A stretch of DNA of 64,000 nucleotides from Venturia oleaginea (GCA_013176395.1 JABMLP010000029.1:248001-312000); one strand, 5' to 3'. Numbered from the stretch's first letter, positions 34,851 to 46,722 are shown. The notes: generated from the letters alone by a model not told the origin. Numbers and translations are program-made.

Positions 34851-36215
34851 ATGTCATCGTCCGAGTTTCATCTCATAGTCCAAGATCTCACCAAGCAAGC
34901 ACTGAGCCAACAGCCCAGCGATATCCTCCAATTCTGCTCAAACTACTTCAATCGTCGACTCCAACAAGAACGACACCAGCTCCGCGAGCTCCAACGATCC
35001 CCCCCTCCACAACCAAAGTCTGGTGCTACACCGCAGCGAGGCATGGCACAAACCACCTTCCCTGGCCAGGCCGACAATCTCTTTGGTGCCTCGTCCGGCA
35101 TGCAGCGTCTGGAAGAGGAGGACGAGAACGACATTGCCTCGCCCACCGCCTCACATTTCCCACGAAACACAATGGATGATCACCTCCCTTCTGCCTCCTC
35201 GGCCGGTTCATTTGGCAATTTCACTGGCTTCGGTGCCAGAGGAAGTGGTGCACCTCCCTCCTCTGGCCCCATCGATCCTCAATCCCTCCCTTCCAACTAC
35301 AATCTGAATCGTCGAACGTCTGTCTCGGCTGAGTCACTCAATCCCACCGCTGCAGCAGACGACAATTGGAAACCGCCGCATCACAGCAAGACTGCCGATC
35401 AGAACGCTCGTCTCAAAAAAGCCGTTGCTGGCAACTTCCTCTTCTCTCACCTCGATGACGAGCAATCTGCACAAGTCCTCGGTGCGCTCGTGGAAAAGCC
35501 GATCCCGGCAAAGGGCATCAAGGTCATCCAGCAGGGCGATGCCGGTGACTTCTTCTACATCGTGGAATCGGGCAATTTCGACATTCACGTCAACAAATCG
35601 GGCAAGGTAGAATCTGGTCCCGATGGCATTGGCGAGAAGGTGGCGGCATGCGGGCCAGGCACCTCGTTCGGTGAATTGGCACTCATGTACAATGCTCCTC
35701 GCGCCGCAACAGTCGTCAGCACCGAGCCCAGCATGCTGTGGGCTTTGGACAGAGTTACTTTCCGTCGTATTCTCATGGACAGCGCTTTCCAGCGCCGTCG
35801 TATGTATGAGAACTTCCTGGAAGAAGTCCCTCTACTTGCAACACTCAAGCCTTACGAACGCAGCAAGATCGCTGACGCGCTTGAGACGCAGAAATTCCCA
35901 CCGGGAAGCACCATCATCAAAGAAGGCGACCCGGGTGAGTCGTTCTTCATTCTAGAATCCGGCGAGGCAGATGTTTTCAAGGCAGGGAACGCCAAATCGG
36001 TCAGATCATACAAAAAAGGCGATTACTTTGGCGAGTTGGCTTTACTGAATGATGCACCCCGCGCGGCAAGCGTTGTTGCCAAGACGGAAATCAAAGTCGC
36101 AACATTGGGTAAAGACGGATTCCAGCGTCTCTTGGGACCAGTGGAGAGCATTATGAGACGGAACGACCCTAGCAAGCAAAAGATTGAGGATGATGTGGAT
36201 CCGTTGGCCAAGTGA
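34851..36215 (+). CDS. pkaR: cAMP-dependent protein kinase regulatory subunit
   Basis: Binds and inhibits the PKA catalytic subunit until cAMP releases it; in fungi this controls growth, sporulation and carbon sensing. Single exon of 454 residues, typical for filamentous fungi. Residues 1-45 form the RII-like dimerisation/docking domain (FHLIVQDLTKQALSQQPSDI). A low-complexity linker contains the phosphorylatable inhibitor sequence RRTSVSAES at residues 154-162. Two cyclic-nucleotide-binding domains follow (about 195-315 and 320-445), each with its phosphate-binding cassette: FGELALMYNAPRAATVV and FGELALLNDAPRAASVV. The ATG at 34851 gives the canonical N-terminus. Confidence 0.96.
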   Translation: MSSSEFHLIVQDLTKQALSQQPSDILQFCSNYFNRRLQQERHQLRELQRSPPPQPKSGATPQRGMAQTTFPGQADNLFGASSGMQRLEEEDENDIASPTASHFPRNTMDDHLPSASSAGSFGNFTGFGARGSGAPPSSGPIDPQSLPSNYNLNRRTSVSAESLNPTAAADDNWKPPHHSKTADQNARLKKAVAGNFLFSHLDDEQSAQVLGALVEKPIPAKGIKVIQQGDAGDFFYIVESGNFDIHVNKSGKVESGPDGIGEKVAACGPGTSFGELALMYNAPRAATVVSTEPSMLWALDRVTFRRILMDSAFQRRRMYENFLEEVPLLATLKPYERSKIADALETQKFPPGSTIIKEGDPGESFFILESGEADVFKAGNAKSVRSYKKGDYFGELALLNDAPRAASVVAKTEIKVATLGKDGFQRLLGPVESIMRRNDPSKQKIEDDVDPLAK

Positions 36216-37416
36216 GCGATTTTTCTGTTTGCTCTGCCGATCCATTGCTCATCGCTCAATCTGTCTACAGTACCGATTTATCATGATTTTGAAGACTGGT
36301 TGGCTTACTCTTTCGCTTTCTGTTCGCACCATGCAGTGCTTATGTTCTGCCCATTGTTCTCTGCCCCTTCTGGTATGCGTCGCCCCGGGATGAGCTTGTA
36401 CGTCGAGAAGAAGAGGGCGAGGCAACAGGGCAGGGATTACTATGACAATCTTTATCTTCAGGTTCTGGCGTGGCAGATTTTCGGCCTGTGTTGGTTCGAT
36501 TCTTGATCCTCTTACCTTTTGTTTGGTTGGGTGGCGTGAATTGGGGAGCGTGTATCGTAGGTAGCTTTCTTGGACGAATGGATGAAGCTATGCAGATTAT
36601 GGTTTTCTGTTCCCGTCTCTCTTTCGTATTTTCCACTGCCATCTATCATTTCTGCTACCCTTACGTCAAACGTCCCACATTCGAAGTCCGGATGTCAACG
36701 TTGATGAATAAACTCAATTGAGTGGGTGGTCTCACGGCTACCACGGGTGAACGCGCAGACTGTATCGTCGCGTTAATTGGGATGGACAAAGTCAATTGAA
36801 CTTCAATTGAACGTCAGCTGAGTGAGGCAACTCAGAACAACCCGCGGACGCTGTCAAGCTTGATGTGGACCGCGATGGCTCGACGCCGTTATCGCGTAAA
36901 GTTTTGATTGTGTAAACGCCTGGTTTCCATGGAGCAAGTGAGCATTACTTAACACCCGTCATCGGACGAATCAACAGCCAAACCGTCCACCAATGGCGGC
37001 ATCATCTTAATCATTGGCCAGATTCAGCCTTACGTGGCGGTGGAACCACGAAAGTATTCTTTCAGGCATCCCAATGCAGCTACTTCGCGTGTATAGTGAG
37101 TACACTGAGCTGTATGGGGAGGACGCCCAAGAAAGGGAGTATGGAGAAGATATCCAAGAGACGGATTATGGAGAAGACGCTCATGAAAGGGAGCACAAGA
37201 CCGGTGAAACAGTTCATCGTCTCAGTATCAACGTTGTGAAGATGAGCGTCTGCGTTCTTTGCCATCCCCTGCTGGCAGCTTAAATAACGATTGATTTCGT
37301 CCGCTGGCTGCTTTTCAAAAATTCACGTCAGATCATTTCTTCAGATCATTCCATTCAAATCAATTCATTTGCTGATTGGTTGTTGTTACTTCCTTCAAGA
37401 ATCAGTCGCGCTCACG
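36216..37416. other. intergenic, no gene accepted
   Basis: Downstream of pkaR. An 83-codon frame at 36470-36721 with hydrophobic segments has no domain and most likely lies in the pkaR 3' region. A small 27-bp tandem repeat is listed separately. The last 100 bases before 37417 are the leader of the next gene. Confidence 0.45.
37113..37193 (+). repeat. three tandem copies of a 27-bp unit
   Basis: Three imperfect copies beginning TATGGGGAGGACGCC or TATGGAGAAGA. In one frame they encode YGEDAQERE, YGEDIQETD, YGEDAHERE. That frame (37014-37283) has no other sign of being a gene, so I record only the repeat. Confidence 0.7.
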
Positions 37417-40400
37417 ATGCGCAATACCCACCTTGCCGTCGGGGCATTGGCTTTCGTAGCCTCTGCCCTTCCGCAGAGTAGGAAATCCGATCATTCGGTG
37501 TCCGCTCTTGCTCCTCCTGCCGCTCCTGCCGCTTCCTCTGAAGCGATACCCGTGGATGGTTAGTTGGACACCACTTCACTACTCCTATGAAAAGAATACT
37601 CTCATTAATGATTACCACTTGTAGCTAACCTGCCGTTTCCAGAGGCCTTTGGATCTCTGCCTGTCAGTGTGGCAATGTCATCCTATATCTTCAACAACGG
37701 TCATGGTGGTATTGCTCCTCCTGATCCCTCGTCGCCTCTCCCCTCCCCTGTCTCCGGTCCCAACCCCTCCTCTCACGGTGATGAAGGTGAAACTTCTATT
37801 GAGACGGTGACGGTGCAGTTTACACCCCCTGATGCGTTGGCTACGGAGACCGTGGTTGTTGTTACGCAGCAGGGGCCACCGGTTACGAAGGTTTACTTTT
37901 CGACTAGTACGTTTAGTACTGTTACTACTACTGTTACTGTTGATGCTGGTAAGAGTGCTAGTGTTGACGCTGGGAGTGAGGAGCAGAATGGTAAGGGCGA
38001 GGTTCAAGGTAAGAGTCATCAAGGTAAGGGATATAAGAGCATGGGATACACGCAAGTTTCTCAGCAGGACTCTACCCAGGAGGCTGTAACATCTGCACCT
38101 GCTTCTGAGTCTGCGCTACACGCACAGGAGACTGCGCTCCATGCACCATATGCCAAGGAATTCTCTGTTAAGTCTGAGTTTGTGTCATCGCCTTCTTCTT
38201 CTTATACACAACAATCTCCCTCCTACGCACAACAATCTTGGTCACAAGGCTCGCAAGCTTCTCAAGCCCCCCAAGTTCCCCAAGAACCACAACACCAAGC
38301 CCAACCCCACAAGCACAAGACCCAGGACCCCGCCTGGCTAGAAGCAGAACGCCTCTGGGCCGATCTCACCATAACAATGGCACAACTCCGTGATTTCTCG
38401 GCACATAATGAGCTTGCGATATGTGGGAGCCAGTGCCAGGATGCGTGGCGATCTACTAAGGTTGAGTTGTCTAGGTTGACGAGGGCTTTGGGAAATTTGA
38501 AGAGGGAGGCTCTTTATGCTGCTCCTCCCCCTTCTTATATTCCTTCTATTCCTCCTTATACTCCTGAGTCTGGAAATGGGAAGATTGGGAAGAGAAGTCC
38601 TTATCCACAATCATCTGGGGAGTTCAATTCTACGCTTGTCCGTGAGCTTGTTGAGGCTTCCCCTCTTGCTCATTCTCCGGGATTTGGCAATGCTACGAAG
38701 ATGCATGGCCACAATTCTACTTGTACGAGGAATTGCAAGCACGCGCACAATGCGACGCAAGAGCAAGAGCAAGACGATGACACATCTAGTATCTTTGATC
38801 TAGTCTTCAAGGCGTTGAAACTTGGGATGAATCTTTTGCCGCAGGCTCAGACTGGGAATTCGACGACAAAGCACAATACGACGACTGTTGCTGCGAACAC
38901 AACGACCAGTTTGACCAAGGAGGTATCAATGGTTCCGCATCCTTGCCCTCACCATGCTCACCATCCACATTCTAAACCTACACTCTCGACCAAGACCAGC
39001 CTCGAAGAAGCATCCTCTACCAACGCTGGCATCGAGCCTCGCGATGTGGACGAGAAGACTGTTTCTATCGTTGAGCAGAGTCAGACGGAGACCGAGATAC
39101 AGGATGTCATGTATGAAACAACGCTTCAAAAGAGAGATGACTCAGCCGAGACGGCGACGGAGAAAAAGATGGTGACGGTGACGCGGCCGACTACGGTGGA
39201 CGGTGATGGTGACGGAGAACGAGCGTACCGACTACGGTGCAGACTGTAATTGAGACGCAGACGCAGCCAACTACGGTAACCGAGCTGACTACGGTAACTG
39301 ATATGCGCCCGAAGACAGAGGTGGTGTATGAACCCGCGACAATGGTTCAGAAGAGAAATGTCCAGACGGTATCTACCAGCATCCACCTCGTTACTGATGT
39401 CGATGTTCAGACTCAGGTTGTTGTGCCGACGACGGTGTCGGTTGCTGTTCCAACGACAGAGATGATAGCCGTGGAGCATCATACTGTTACCAGTTGGGTT
39501 GAGACTAAAACCGTAGTTGTGGATGTTCCAACGACTACGACTATTCTTGAGCTATCAACTCAAACTGTTGCCATGGGGAATGAGCAATCGACTACACCTG
39601 TGGATCAGGAGATTATTCTGCATCCTAGGTGGTTGGATCGTCGTAGTGAAGAGGCGCCTATCGACGACGGAAATCAACTCGAAAGGAGAGCGGGACAGGG
39701 TATTTCCACCGTCCTTGAAGTAGTTACCGACACCGATGTTGAGACTGTGGTTGTTCAGCCTGTACCAACGCCATCGCCAGTAACAACGACTGAGGTTGAG
39801 ACGAGTGTTTCTACAAAGACAGAGGTCAAGACGTCCATCGAGAAACAGGTTGAGACGTCGATTGTTACAGTGAAGGCTCCGGTTACCACTACAGTGCACG
39901 ATACCCCTACAGCGAAGGCTTGGGTTACAGTGAAGTATCCGGTTACCTTTACAGTGAAGACTTCGATTATCTACACTCCAACTACTTCTACAGTGGAGGC
40001 TCCGATTACCACTTTTGCTTCCACGCCGGAACCTTTGACCACAGATGTTACCATCACAGCGCCGACTCACACAATATTTGTTGAGGATGGTGAAAGTGAT
40101 GAAAGTGTTGAAGCTGGTGAAGTGGGTGAAATTGGTGCAATTGGTGCAATCAGTGAACTTTTAGGTGGTGAAAGCGGTAGAGGTGGTCAAAGAGGTAAAA
40201 GTGGTAAAAAGGGCAAAAAGGGCAAAAAGGGCAAAAAGGGCAAGAAGGGCAAGAAGGGAAAGAAGGAAAAGAAGGGCAAAAAGGGTTCCAAGAATCCTGA
40301 TGATGATTCTGAGGATTCTAGCGATTCGGAGGATACTGGCCATGCTAAGATCTCTGGCAGTTCCGACAGCCTTAGCAATTCCGGGACCCTCAGCAATTCC

Positions 40401-40794
40401 AGAAACGGTACCCTCAGCGATTTCGACACTTCTAGCGATTACGACACTTTTGATGATCTTGACTCTTCTAGCGATGGCGAGATTACTGGTGAGGGTGAAA
40501 GTTATCTCCAGAAAACCGCGCGGTCACTCAAATCCAGGGCTCCAGCAAAGGTATTTGATCCACAACCCCCTTTGTTTATCAGTGTCGATGAAGACGCGAG
40601 AAGAAATTGTTGAGTATGCGCTGCTAACTGGGACACAGGAGAGGAGCGAGAATGATGCCGAAGACAGGGCGGGAGAGCAGAGTTACAAGAACACTGCTGC
40701 CAAGCCTGAACACCGTGAAGGAGAAAACCTTGCTGAATGGTATATGAATGAGCTTAGGGCAAAGCATCCCAATGTAGCCCGCCCCCCGGTCTAG
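37417..40794 (+). CDS. secreted Thr-rich protein with Lys/Gly block and acidic block
   Basis: Best model has four exons: 37417-37558, 37625-39195, 39243-40550, 40639-40794, giving 1058 residues. Residues 1-18 are a signal peptide (MRNTHLAVGALAFVASAL). The body is rich in Thr, Val, Ser and Gln with many TVTxxxPTT-like motifs, typical of O-glycosylated fungal wall proteins. Near residues 880-910 there is a run of GKK units, then an acidic Asp/Ser run (PDDDSEDSSDSED) and DTSSDYDTFDDLDSS. Introns 1 and 3 are well supported (66 and 88 nt; the third has branch CTGCTAAC and acceptor CACAG). Intron 2 (47 nt, donor GTGGAC) is weak and was inferred because the frame otherwise stops at 39247-39249; a single-base frameshift there is the alternative. 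No GPI signal. Family not recognised. Confidence 0.65.
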
Positions 40795-41677
40795 GCGATG
40801 GATTGTTCTGGTTGGGGAAGCTTCTTCCGCACAATTGTGCTCTTTGTAGGGTGCTCAATGTTTGGGAGTTTGGGAGTTTGGTGGTTTGCTGTCTGTCTCT
40901 CGCTAAGTATAAGTATCTGGTGGCTCTTGTCGAGTTTGTAATGGTGCCCAGAACTTGGGTAACAGTAGATCGTGGCTTTAAAAAAAAAATGATGTCGACG
41001 AATCTTTCCCTTGATTGAAATTTTGTCCGAATTTGCGCCTGGATTTCTGTGAAGCTTATCAACATGTCAGTGGAACCTCCTTCTCAATTGGCTGGTTATA
41101 TTGTTGCTCCCGATATATGACATCTCTACCTTCGTTGGAAGTCACGATTGATGATGAACAGATGGATGTTGTACCCCCAAGTTCGGACTGAGAGCGAAGT
41201 GTTGTTGTTAAAAAGACGATAAAGGTCAAACGTGATTACTCAACGATGAAAAGGTAAGAGATATTCAGAGGCACATTTTTCTGGTGCAAGACAGCGCATA
41301 TGATTTGAATTATTAGACGACTTGAACAAAGTGCCCGAGTAACTAGACTGGCATTGGTATCGGTATTCAATGATCCAAGAAACCAAAGGAAGAATAGGCT
41401 ATTCCTATCGGCCAAGCCCAGACGAACCATTGCCATCTTATGTCTCTCTTCGCTGAATGCAAAATCATGGACCAGATAAGGGATTCCTTCCGCGATCTCC
41501 AACTCTTGCTCCTTTTCCCCGGACCAGCACCTGAATCATAATTCACCGACTCCTTGCGCATGCTTTCCACGAAATTCAGAGTGTAAGGCGTAGGGTTTCT
41601 GTATGGGCATATCAACCTTGTCAGCATGACCCCACCCAGTGAATCTGGCGTTGGGTGTTGCCCGCATATCCCGTTCC
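40795..41677. other. intergenic, no gene accepted
   Basis: Two overlapping minus-strand frames at 41236-41627 of about 87 codons each show no domain; they could be decayed 3' parts of the 2EXR-like gene upstream of them on that strand, but the link is not supported. Confidence 0.35.
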
Positions 41678-42331
41678 TTAAGAGGTTGCGACAGTCAAGT
41701 ACTCGATCTTAGGAATGACTAGAAGACGCTGGGTCTGCTGCTGAACCCATGCAGAAGTGTGGTAGGCCAATTCAAGCGACGCGAAGACGCCCCGTAGCTT
41801 TGGAGCATCATCGCGTAGGACTCTGATAGCATCAGTTATGCCTTTGCTGTCCGCAGAATTGTAGGTCCGATTTCGCACGCGATATGGGTGATTCGGACCT
41901 TTGTTGTAGATGGCGATACCCACCCACTGTACATGTTTCGTGAAGACGGCTAAATAATCCCAAAGCTGTTCACCCGTCGTCGGTAGGCAGGGATATGGGA
42001 TGCAACGATCTTCTGAATTCGCGTCCAAGTTACAAATTTCCTCACTCACAGAGACGTACATGATACTTTTCGCTTTATCTTTGACGCGGCAGATTGCGTT
42101 GCAGTATTCATCCCTGATCTGCCTGTTCAGCTGGAGCATGACTGGCTCATATGTGGTATCGTAGAGAAGCCGGTTGTACATGTTTTTCGACCAGCACCAT
42201 CCCCGGTGTGCGTAGATGCCTTCCTCCTCGTGGATGATTCTTGTTTCCTCGTAGATTTTGTCCCGCAGTTCTCGGCAGAGATCCAAGATCCGGAAGTGCT
42301 TTTGCTGGCCACTAGGTGATGTGTGATGCAT
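41678..42331 (-). CDS. 2EXR/F-box-like protein, function unknown
   Basis: Single exon from an ATG at 42331, 217 residues. The N-terminal motif FRILDLCRELRDKIYEET matches the 2EXR pattern (LLxLPxELRxxIY), and LNRQIRDEYCNAI corresponds to its second hallmark (xCRQIRxEA). The middle carries ILP-like hydrophobic strands typical of these proteins (WDYLAVFTKHVQWVGIAIY), and the end is WVQQQTQRLLVIPKIEYL. The Pro usually found before ELR is replaced by Arg. Such genes are numerous and variable in ascomycetes and have no known biochemical role. It is intact, unlike the relative at 9918-10651. Confidence 0.7.
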   Translation of the reverse strand: MHHTSPSGQQKHFRILDLCRELRDKIYEETRIIHEEEGIYAHRGWCWSKNMYNRLLYDTTYEPVMLQLNRQIRDEYCNAICRVKDKAKSIMYVSVSEEICNLDANSEDRCIPYPCLPTTGEQLWDYLAVFTKHVQWVGIAIYNKGPNHPYRVRNRTYNSADSKGITDAIRVLRDDAPKLRGVFASLELAYHTSAWVQQQTQRLLVIPKIEYLTVATS

Positions 42332-43860
42332 TTTCAATACGTGTCGTTAGATATCGAAAGGCAATTCGAGGATGATTTCAGAAGATGTGTAGATGTTTTC
42401 TAGATAGGTATTTGTGACCTAGAAAAGAGTGACAATGTGTCTTGAAGATGGTAGAGGGAGGAAATTTGCGTAAGAGAGTGATGTGCACGAGTGGAAAGAC
42501 AGATAGGCAAGGAAATCAATCTGTGGGCAGAGCAGCGATTTAATAGCGATGACAACGGTGTTGGTTCCATTGGTAAAGGCGAAAATCGACACTTGGTTCG
42601 ATGCGCAAGAATTTGGGCATACCATTTCTTGGGGAAATGTAACCTTGAACAATAACTAAGTGGAAGTGCAACAATTCATTCTCTGTAGGAACGAAAGTGG
42701 GCTGGGGAGAAAGAGCTGGTGAAAAGAGATGTAGAGCGGAAAGTATATTTATATCGGCATTGGCGTCCATGCGGGATCGGTTTTAGCTCGATCGGGAGAG
42801 CACGTGAGAAGGGAAAGAAGTAGCGGCGAGCTTGGTAGGGTAGAAGTTATAGAACCATCTCATTTTCTCATCATACGGCTCAGCATCATATGGCTCAGCG
42901 CTACTCGTTCTTGCGTAGGAGTAATGTCTCTTTTGTATCTCCGCATGTTTCTCGCACATGTCTCTTCTACCTTCTTTCCCCTTCGCACCAAGCATCAGGT
43001 AAAAACACCACGAAACCGAGAATCAATCCCCTTTAATCATCCCATACAACATCTGTAATCTCTCTAAAATAACAACAAGAATCGGATCCCCCGTACTCCG
43101 TCATACCAACAAAGCCGTCTTCTAGATATTCTAAATACCACCAAGCATACCCAAACCCTCCCCAATCTAGACAATGAGACTTCCCTCCATACTCAGAATC
43201 CCACCCATACTAGACGCGATAGCAATAGGAAGTAGCGAAAAGGGGGCTTCGCTAAGAGTTGAGGGGAACCACTCACCAAGGTGATCCGGCGAGTTGGTCG
43301 TTCCACTAAACACTAGTCGATTTCATGGCCTCAGCAGATCGCATCAATTTGCGAAGAAAGAGGAGCCGTGTTGGGGGATGAAGATTGGTGGACGATGATT
43401 CATATTTGATAATGATGGGGGGGGGGGGGGGGGCGAGTTGGGTTGAGAAGTAGCGTTGAGCTTAGTGTTGTATAAGTAGCAAATATTAGCAAAAGGCCGG
43501 GAGGCAAAAACGACCACACGACCTCATTATCCCGAAAAAGAGCAAAACTAAAGGGACCTACTTATTGGTAGGCGCTCGATAGAAATTCACAGCACTCGCG
43601 TTTCCTGGGCGCTCTCACGTGGAGGCTGCTCGCTAGCAAGGGTGCTTGATGAAAATTCTTGGTATTGAAGGAGTACTCGCTAATGGGTGCTGTGCATATC
43701 CACTATGCCATCAGACCGTATGTCATCATTGGCGAAAGGCCTGCCAGGTCTACTGATTTACATTTGAGCGCTAAGCGATTGGATTGAGCAAAAAATAAAT
43801 GTACATTTTTTACGCTGCGTTACCTGTTTCCATGCTTAATAACTCGATGACAAACAATCC
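42332..43860. other. intergenic with poly-G tract
   Basis: No gene seen. It holds a TA-rich part (about 43050-43350) and a run of 17 G at 43417-43433. Sequence around the poly-G run should be treated with care because homopolymers are error-prone. Confidence 0.5.
43417..43433 (+). repeat. homopolymer G(17)
   Basis: Seventeen consecutive G. On single strands such runs can form quadruplexes. It lies in intergenic DNA. Confidence 0.9.
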
Positions 43861-44879
43861 TCAGCCAAAGACAAGTGCTCGCACTTCGATAGATTCCCGC
43901 GCTGGCGCACCTTCGGGCGTTCTTGGGTCGACAAAAGCCGTGTGTGGTACTCTACCGTGGGCGCCAACAGTCTGTGAATGGTCAGCAAACTGCTCAACGA
44001 GTTGTTGTGGGGTCAAGATACCTCGTCACTGTCATGACACTTCAAGAGTAGCCTTTCATTATCTTCCATGCCAGACCAGTAATACCAGTTTTGCGACTTG
44101 TTGTACTTCACAGCTGCAGTCTCACCCGTTCGGTCTGGATACCGATGTTCTACACCAACGAGATCCTCATCTTGTACCAATGCACTGTCCGCGACAGCAA
44201 GTGGCGATGCGTATACAGGTCCGTTCAGAGGTCGCCAGACATTGACGATGCGATATCGATCTTTCAGCAACTCCTCAGCTTCGTCACCAAGATGATGCCT
44301 GACGCGAGCTTGCGTCGACTTGGCCGTCTGATCAATGTGTACCCTCGAGACAGGCTGGCGATTCGTGCCGGGCCGTCGAATAGTATGATCGAAGAGAAAT
44401 ATTCTCGACGAGTCAGGTAGATTCTCCAGTAGCAGCTTCTCAACTTCTGTGTAGTACACCTTCTCGATCGTCTCATCGCTCTCCCAATCTTTGTATTTCA
44501 TCGCGGAGGAAACGTTCTTGAGGGCAGCGAAGGCATTATCGTCGAGGTTGAAAGAAAATTCTTGATCGCGAAGATCAGATATCGCTACGTCGTGGTCTTC
44601 ATTGGAAAAGTTTCGTGGGATGCCATGCGGTGGGTTGTCCGCCCAAGGTCCGACGTAGTTGTAGGGCTGTAGAGGAGTATTAGCGAAGGAGGCAAGAAGT
44701 GCCTACAAAGAAACACTTACTTTTGATCCATCCTCAGGAGGGGTGTAAAATGAGAGCGATGCTATCACTGGTCCTCGTGGGACTTTGAGATCTTTGCTTG
44801 CAGAGGTCTTCGATTGGGCCTGCGAGTTGTGAAGCTGATGCGCGGGAGTAGGCTGAAAGGCTGTTGTAGTAGTCGACAT
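43861..44879 (-). CDS. CmcJ/AsaB-type oxidoreductase (hydroxylase/desaturase family)
   Basis: Member of the fungal family annotated from 7-alpha-cephem-methoxylase CmcJ, AsaB and GA4 desaturase; these are 2-oxoglutarate/Fe(II)-type enzymes or relatives that tailor small molecules. Exons 44879-44721, 44666-44022, 43971-43861 with introns of 54 and 50 nt; 304 residues, normal length. Family blocks visible: LSFYTPPEDGSKPYNYVG, FLFDHTIRR, the metal-site region VHIDQT, YRIVNVWRPL, and HRYPDRTGE with NQNWYYW-like NKSQNWYYWSGM. The third exon supplies the characteristic end HTAFVDPRTPEGAPARES followed by IEVRALVF. HxD plus a distal His matches a facial triad. No other tailoring or backbone genes lie nearby, so the substrate is unknown. 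Confidence 0.88.
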
Positions 44880-45583
44880 GATAAAATGAGTTGCTGTTTA
44901 GTAAAGATTCTCTAGGTTAACGTAATGGGAATTGAGGGCGTATGAAGGGAATTAATCTGTCTTCAGGGAAATCTGAATCTGATCATGACCACATCCCTGA
45001 GGTTTATATACCACAGTACTCTACAAACACTCGGCTTCGAAATCCGTGGTTAGCCACAGTGATGTATGATCATAGGTCGAAAAGCAGTGGCGCAATCGTG
45101 ATTCCCGCAACAGTCAGAGTATTATTGCCGCAGAGTGATTTCATCAGCTGAATTGGCCAATGGAAAGGTCTGGATGGTGGACGCCCTACGGATGAGGCAT
45201 CACGCAATGGGCTAAGGTTAGTAAAACGTTCAGTAATCAGACCGATTCATCCATTGCTTGAAATCTTCTCAAAGGGCGTGCGGATGTTGGTGAAAATACT
45301 GGAATGAGAAATGTTTACCGAGAAAGAGAAGGCCTCAGGCTTGAAGGATAGAATAAACAGTGGGTCTGGCCCCTGAGCAAACAAAAGCAGAAGTTCAACC
45401 ACAGTGGACTTCATTCACTAACACCACACTGTTACGACCTAAGATCCAGCTAGAGCATGTCCCAAGCGCTCTATCACTCACCATATCCTCTTGATTTCCT
45501 TAATCGTACGTTCAAGACTAGTCACCAACACTCTCACGCTGAGACATCGAAGGCCGCCTTGGGATTGAATAATCCTTAGCCTG
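44880..45583. other. upstream region of the CmcJ-type gene, no gene seen
   Basis: No coding feature supported. Confidence 0.45.
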
Positions 45584-46722
45584 GTGTTTGCTCACACCAC
45601 ACCATATTCATCTCGATCAATGTCCATGCTTTTCTATGTCCTCATTTTTCGAATTGGAACGTGGTCCGACCAAATGAAAAACGCACTCTTGAGCTTTCCC
45701 TTCAAAGGACCAAGGCAAGGCAAGGCAAGGCAAGGCAAGGCAAGGCAAGGCAAGGCACTCTGGCTCCAGCCCTGGTATATGATACCCGTAAGCGAACTGC
45801 TATGATTAAGACTGGCACAGTTTCAAAGAAGAAGGAAGAGATCAAGCACGCCCAAACTGCCGCCAGAGAAATTAGCTGCGGCCTTGGACAAAACCGACCA
45901 AAAGAAGACGCAATGCAACGACTGCCTAGATTTCATGGAAAGAGTTGTCTTGCACACTGTTATTTTTGTTCTTAGACCAGGAGCTTCCGAAGGAGCGGTC
46001 AAAGGACTTGAAAACGTTCCAAGTAAACGCCGACAGAGTCTGCGACCTGGTGAGTACGATTCGCCGCAGCGATGTTTCCCTTAATGACATTTGGAAAGAT
46101 CGAAAAGGCACAAACGCCTTCAACGACTTTCAATAGGTGCAAGAAAACGTCCTTAGCATCTTTCTAGAGACCACCAACAGCAGCAAAGAGATGATGATCT
46201 TGCTCCAGTCGGTCAAGAAACTAAAGTAATCGTGATGACCTGAGGAACTTGGTCAAGCTTTACGATAAGAAAGACGAGCCTAAAACGCTAAAGAAGCTTC
46301 TCGAACAATAGATCGACATTATTGACCAAATAGAAAAGCTATATCGCACAGTTGACGAAAAAAAAGGGGGGGCAAACCTGATGACGCGCCACCTCTTCCT
46401 GATATGATCTCCCAAGTCAAAAGCGCAGATATACAAAAAGCGCGTCGACGGCATGGAGAGAGAGTTTACCACGGCTGCAAAGACATTACCTATTAACGAT
46501 GCTATATCAAAACATGAGTTCCCAATAGAAACCGCTTCCCAACAAGAAGTAGAAACAGGTAAACGTCGTAAGAACATGCTGTCCTCGTATCTCCAGTCCG
46601 ACGTCGACGTCGACGCCAAAACATCAAAGCTTAGGTACGCCGTAACAGTATCCACTATCATCACGGCTTTTTCTTTTCGCAAGCATCTTACTTGCACAAC
46701 CACGCCAGCAACTGAGATCTGA
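45584..46722 (+). pseudogene. decayed gene for a coiled-coil-like protein
   Basis: Fragments in several plus-strand frames look coding but are cut by stops. Examples are VNADRVCDLVSTIRRSDVS (about 46025), NLVKLYDKKDEPKTLKKLLE (about 46250) directly followed by TAG and then IDIIDQIEKLYRTVDEKK, and later DGMEREFTTAAKTLP with SQQEVETGKRRKN. The Lys/Glu/Leu-rich pattern suggests an alpha-helical coiled coil. At least one stop (CAATAG) looks like a C-to-T change of CAG, as RIP would give. I cannot identify the parent family. Confidence 0.45.
45711..45755 (+). repeat. nine copies of CAAGG
   Basis: Perfect pentanucleotide tandem repeat of 45 bp within the decayed region. Confidence 0.95.

Noticed and set aside
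36470..36721. 83-codon frame with hydrophobic stretches downstream of pkaR
   Set aside because: Probably pkaR 3' region; no homology or independent signals seen.
40161..40429. Minus-strand frames rich in Leu/Phe/Pro opposite the GKK block
   Set aside because: Repeat-driven antisense frames, resembling membrane proteins only by composition.
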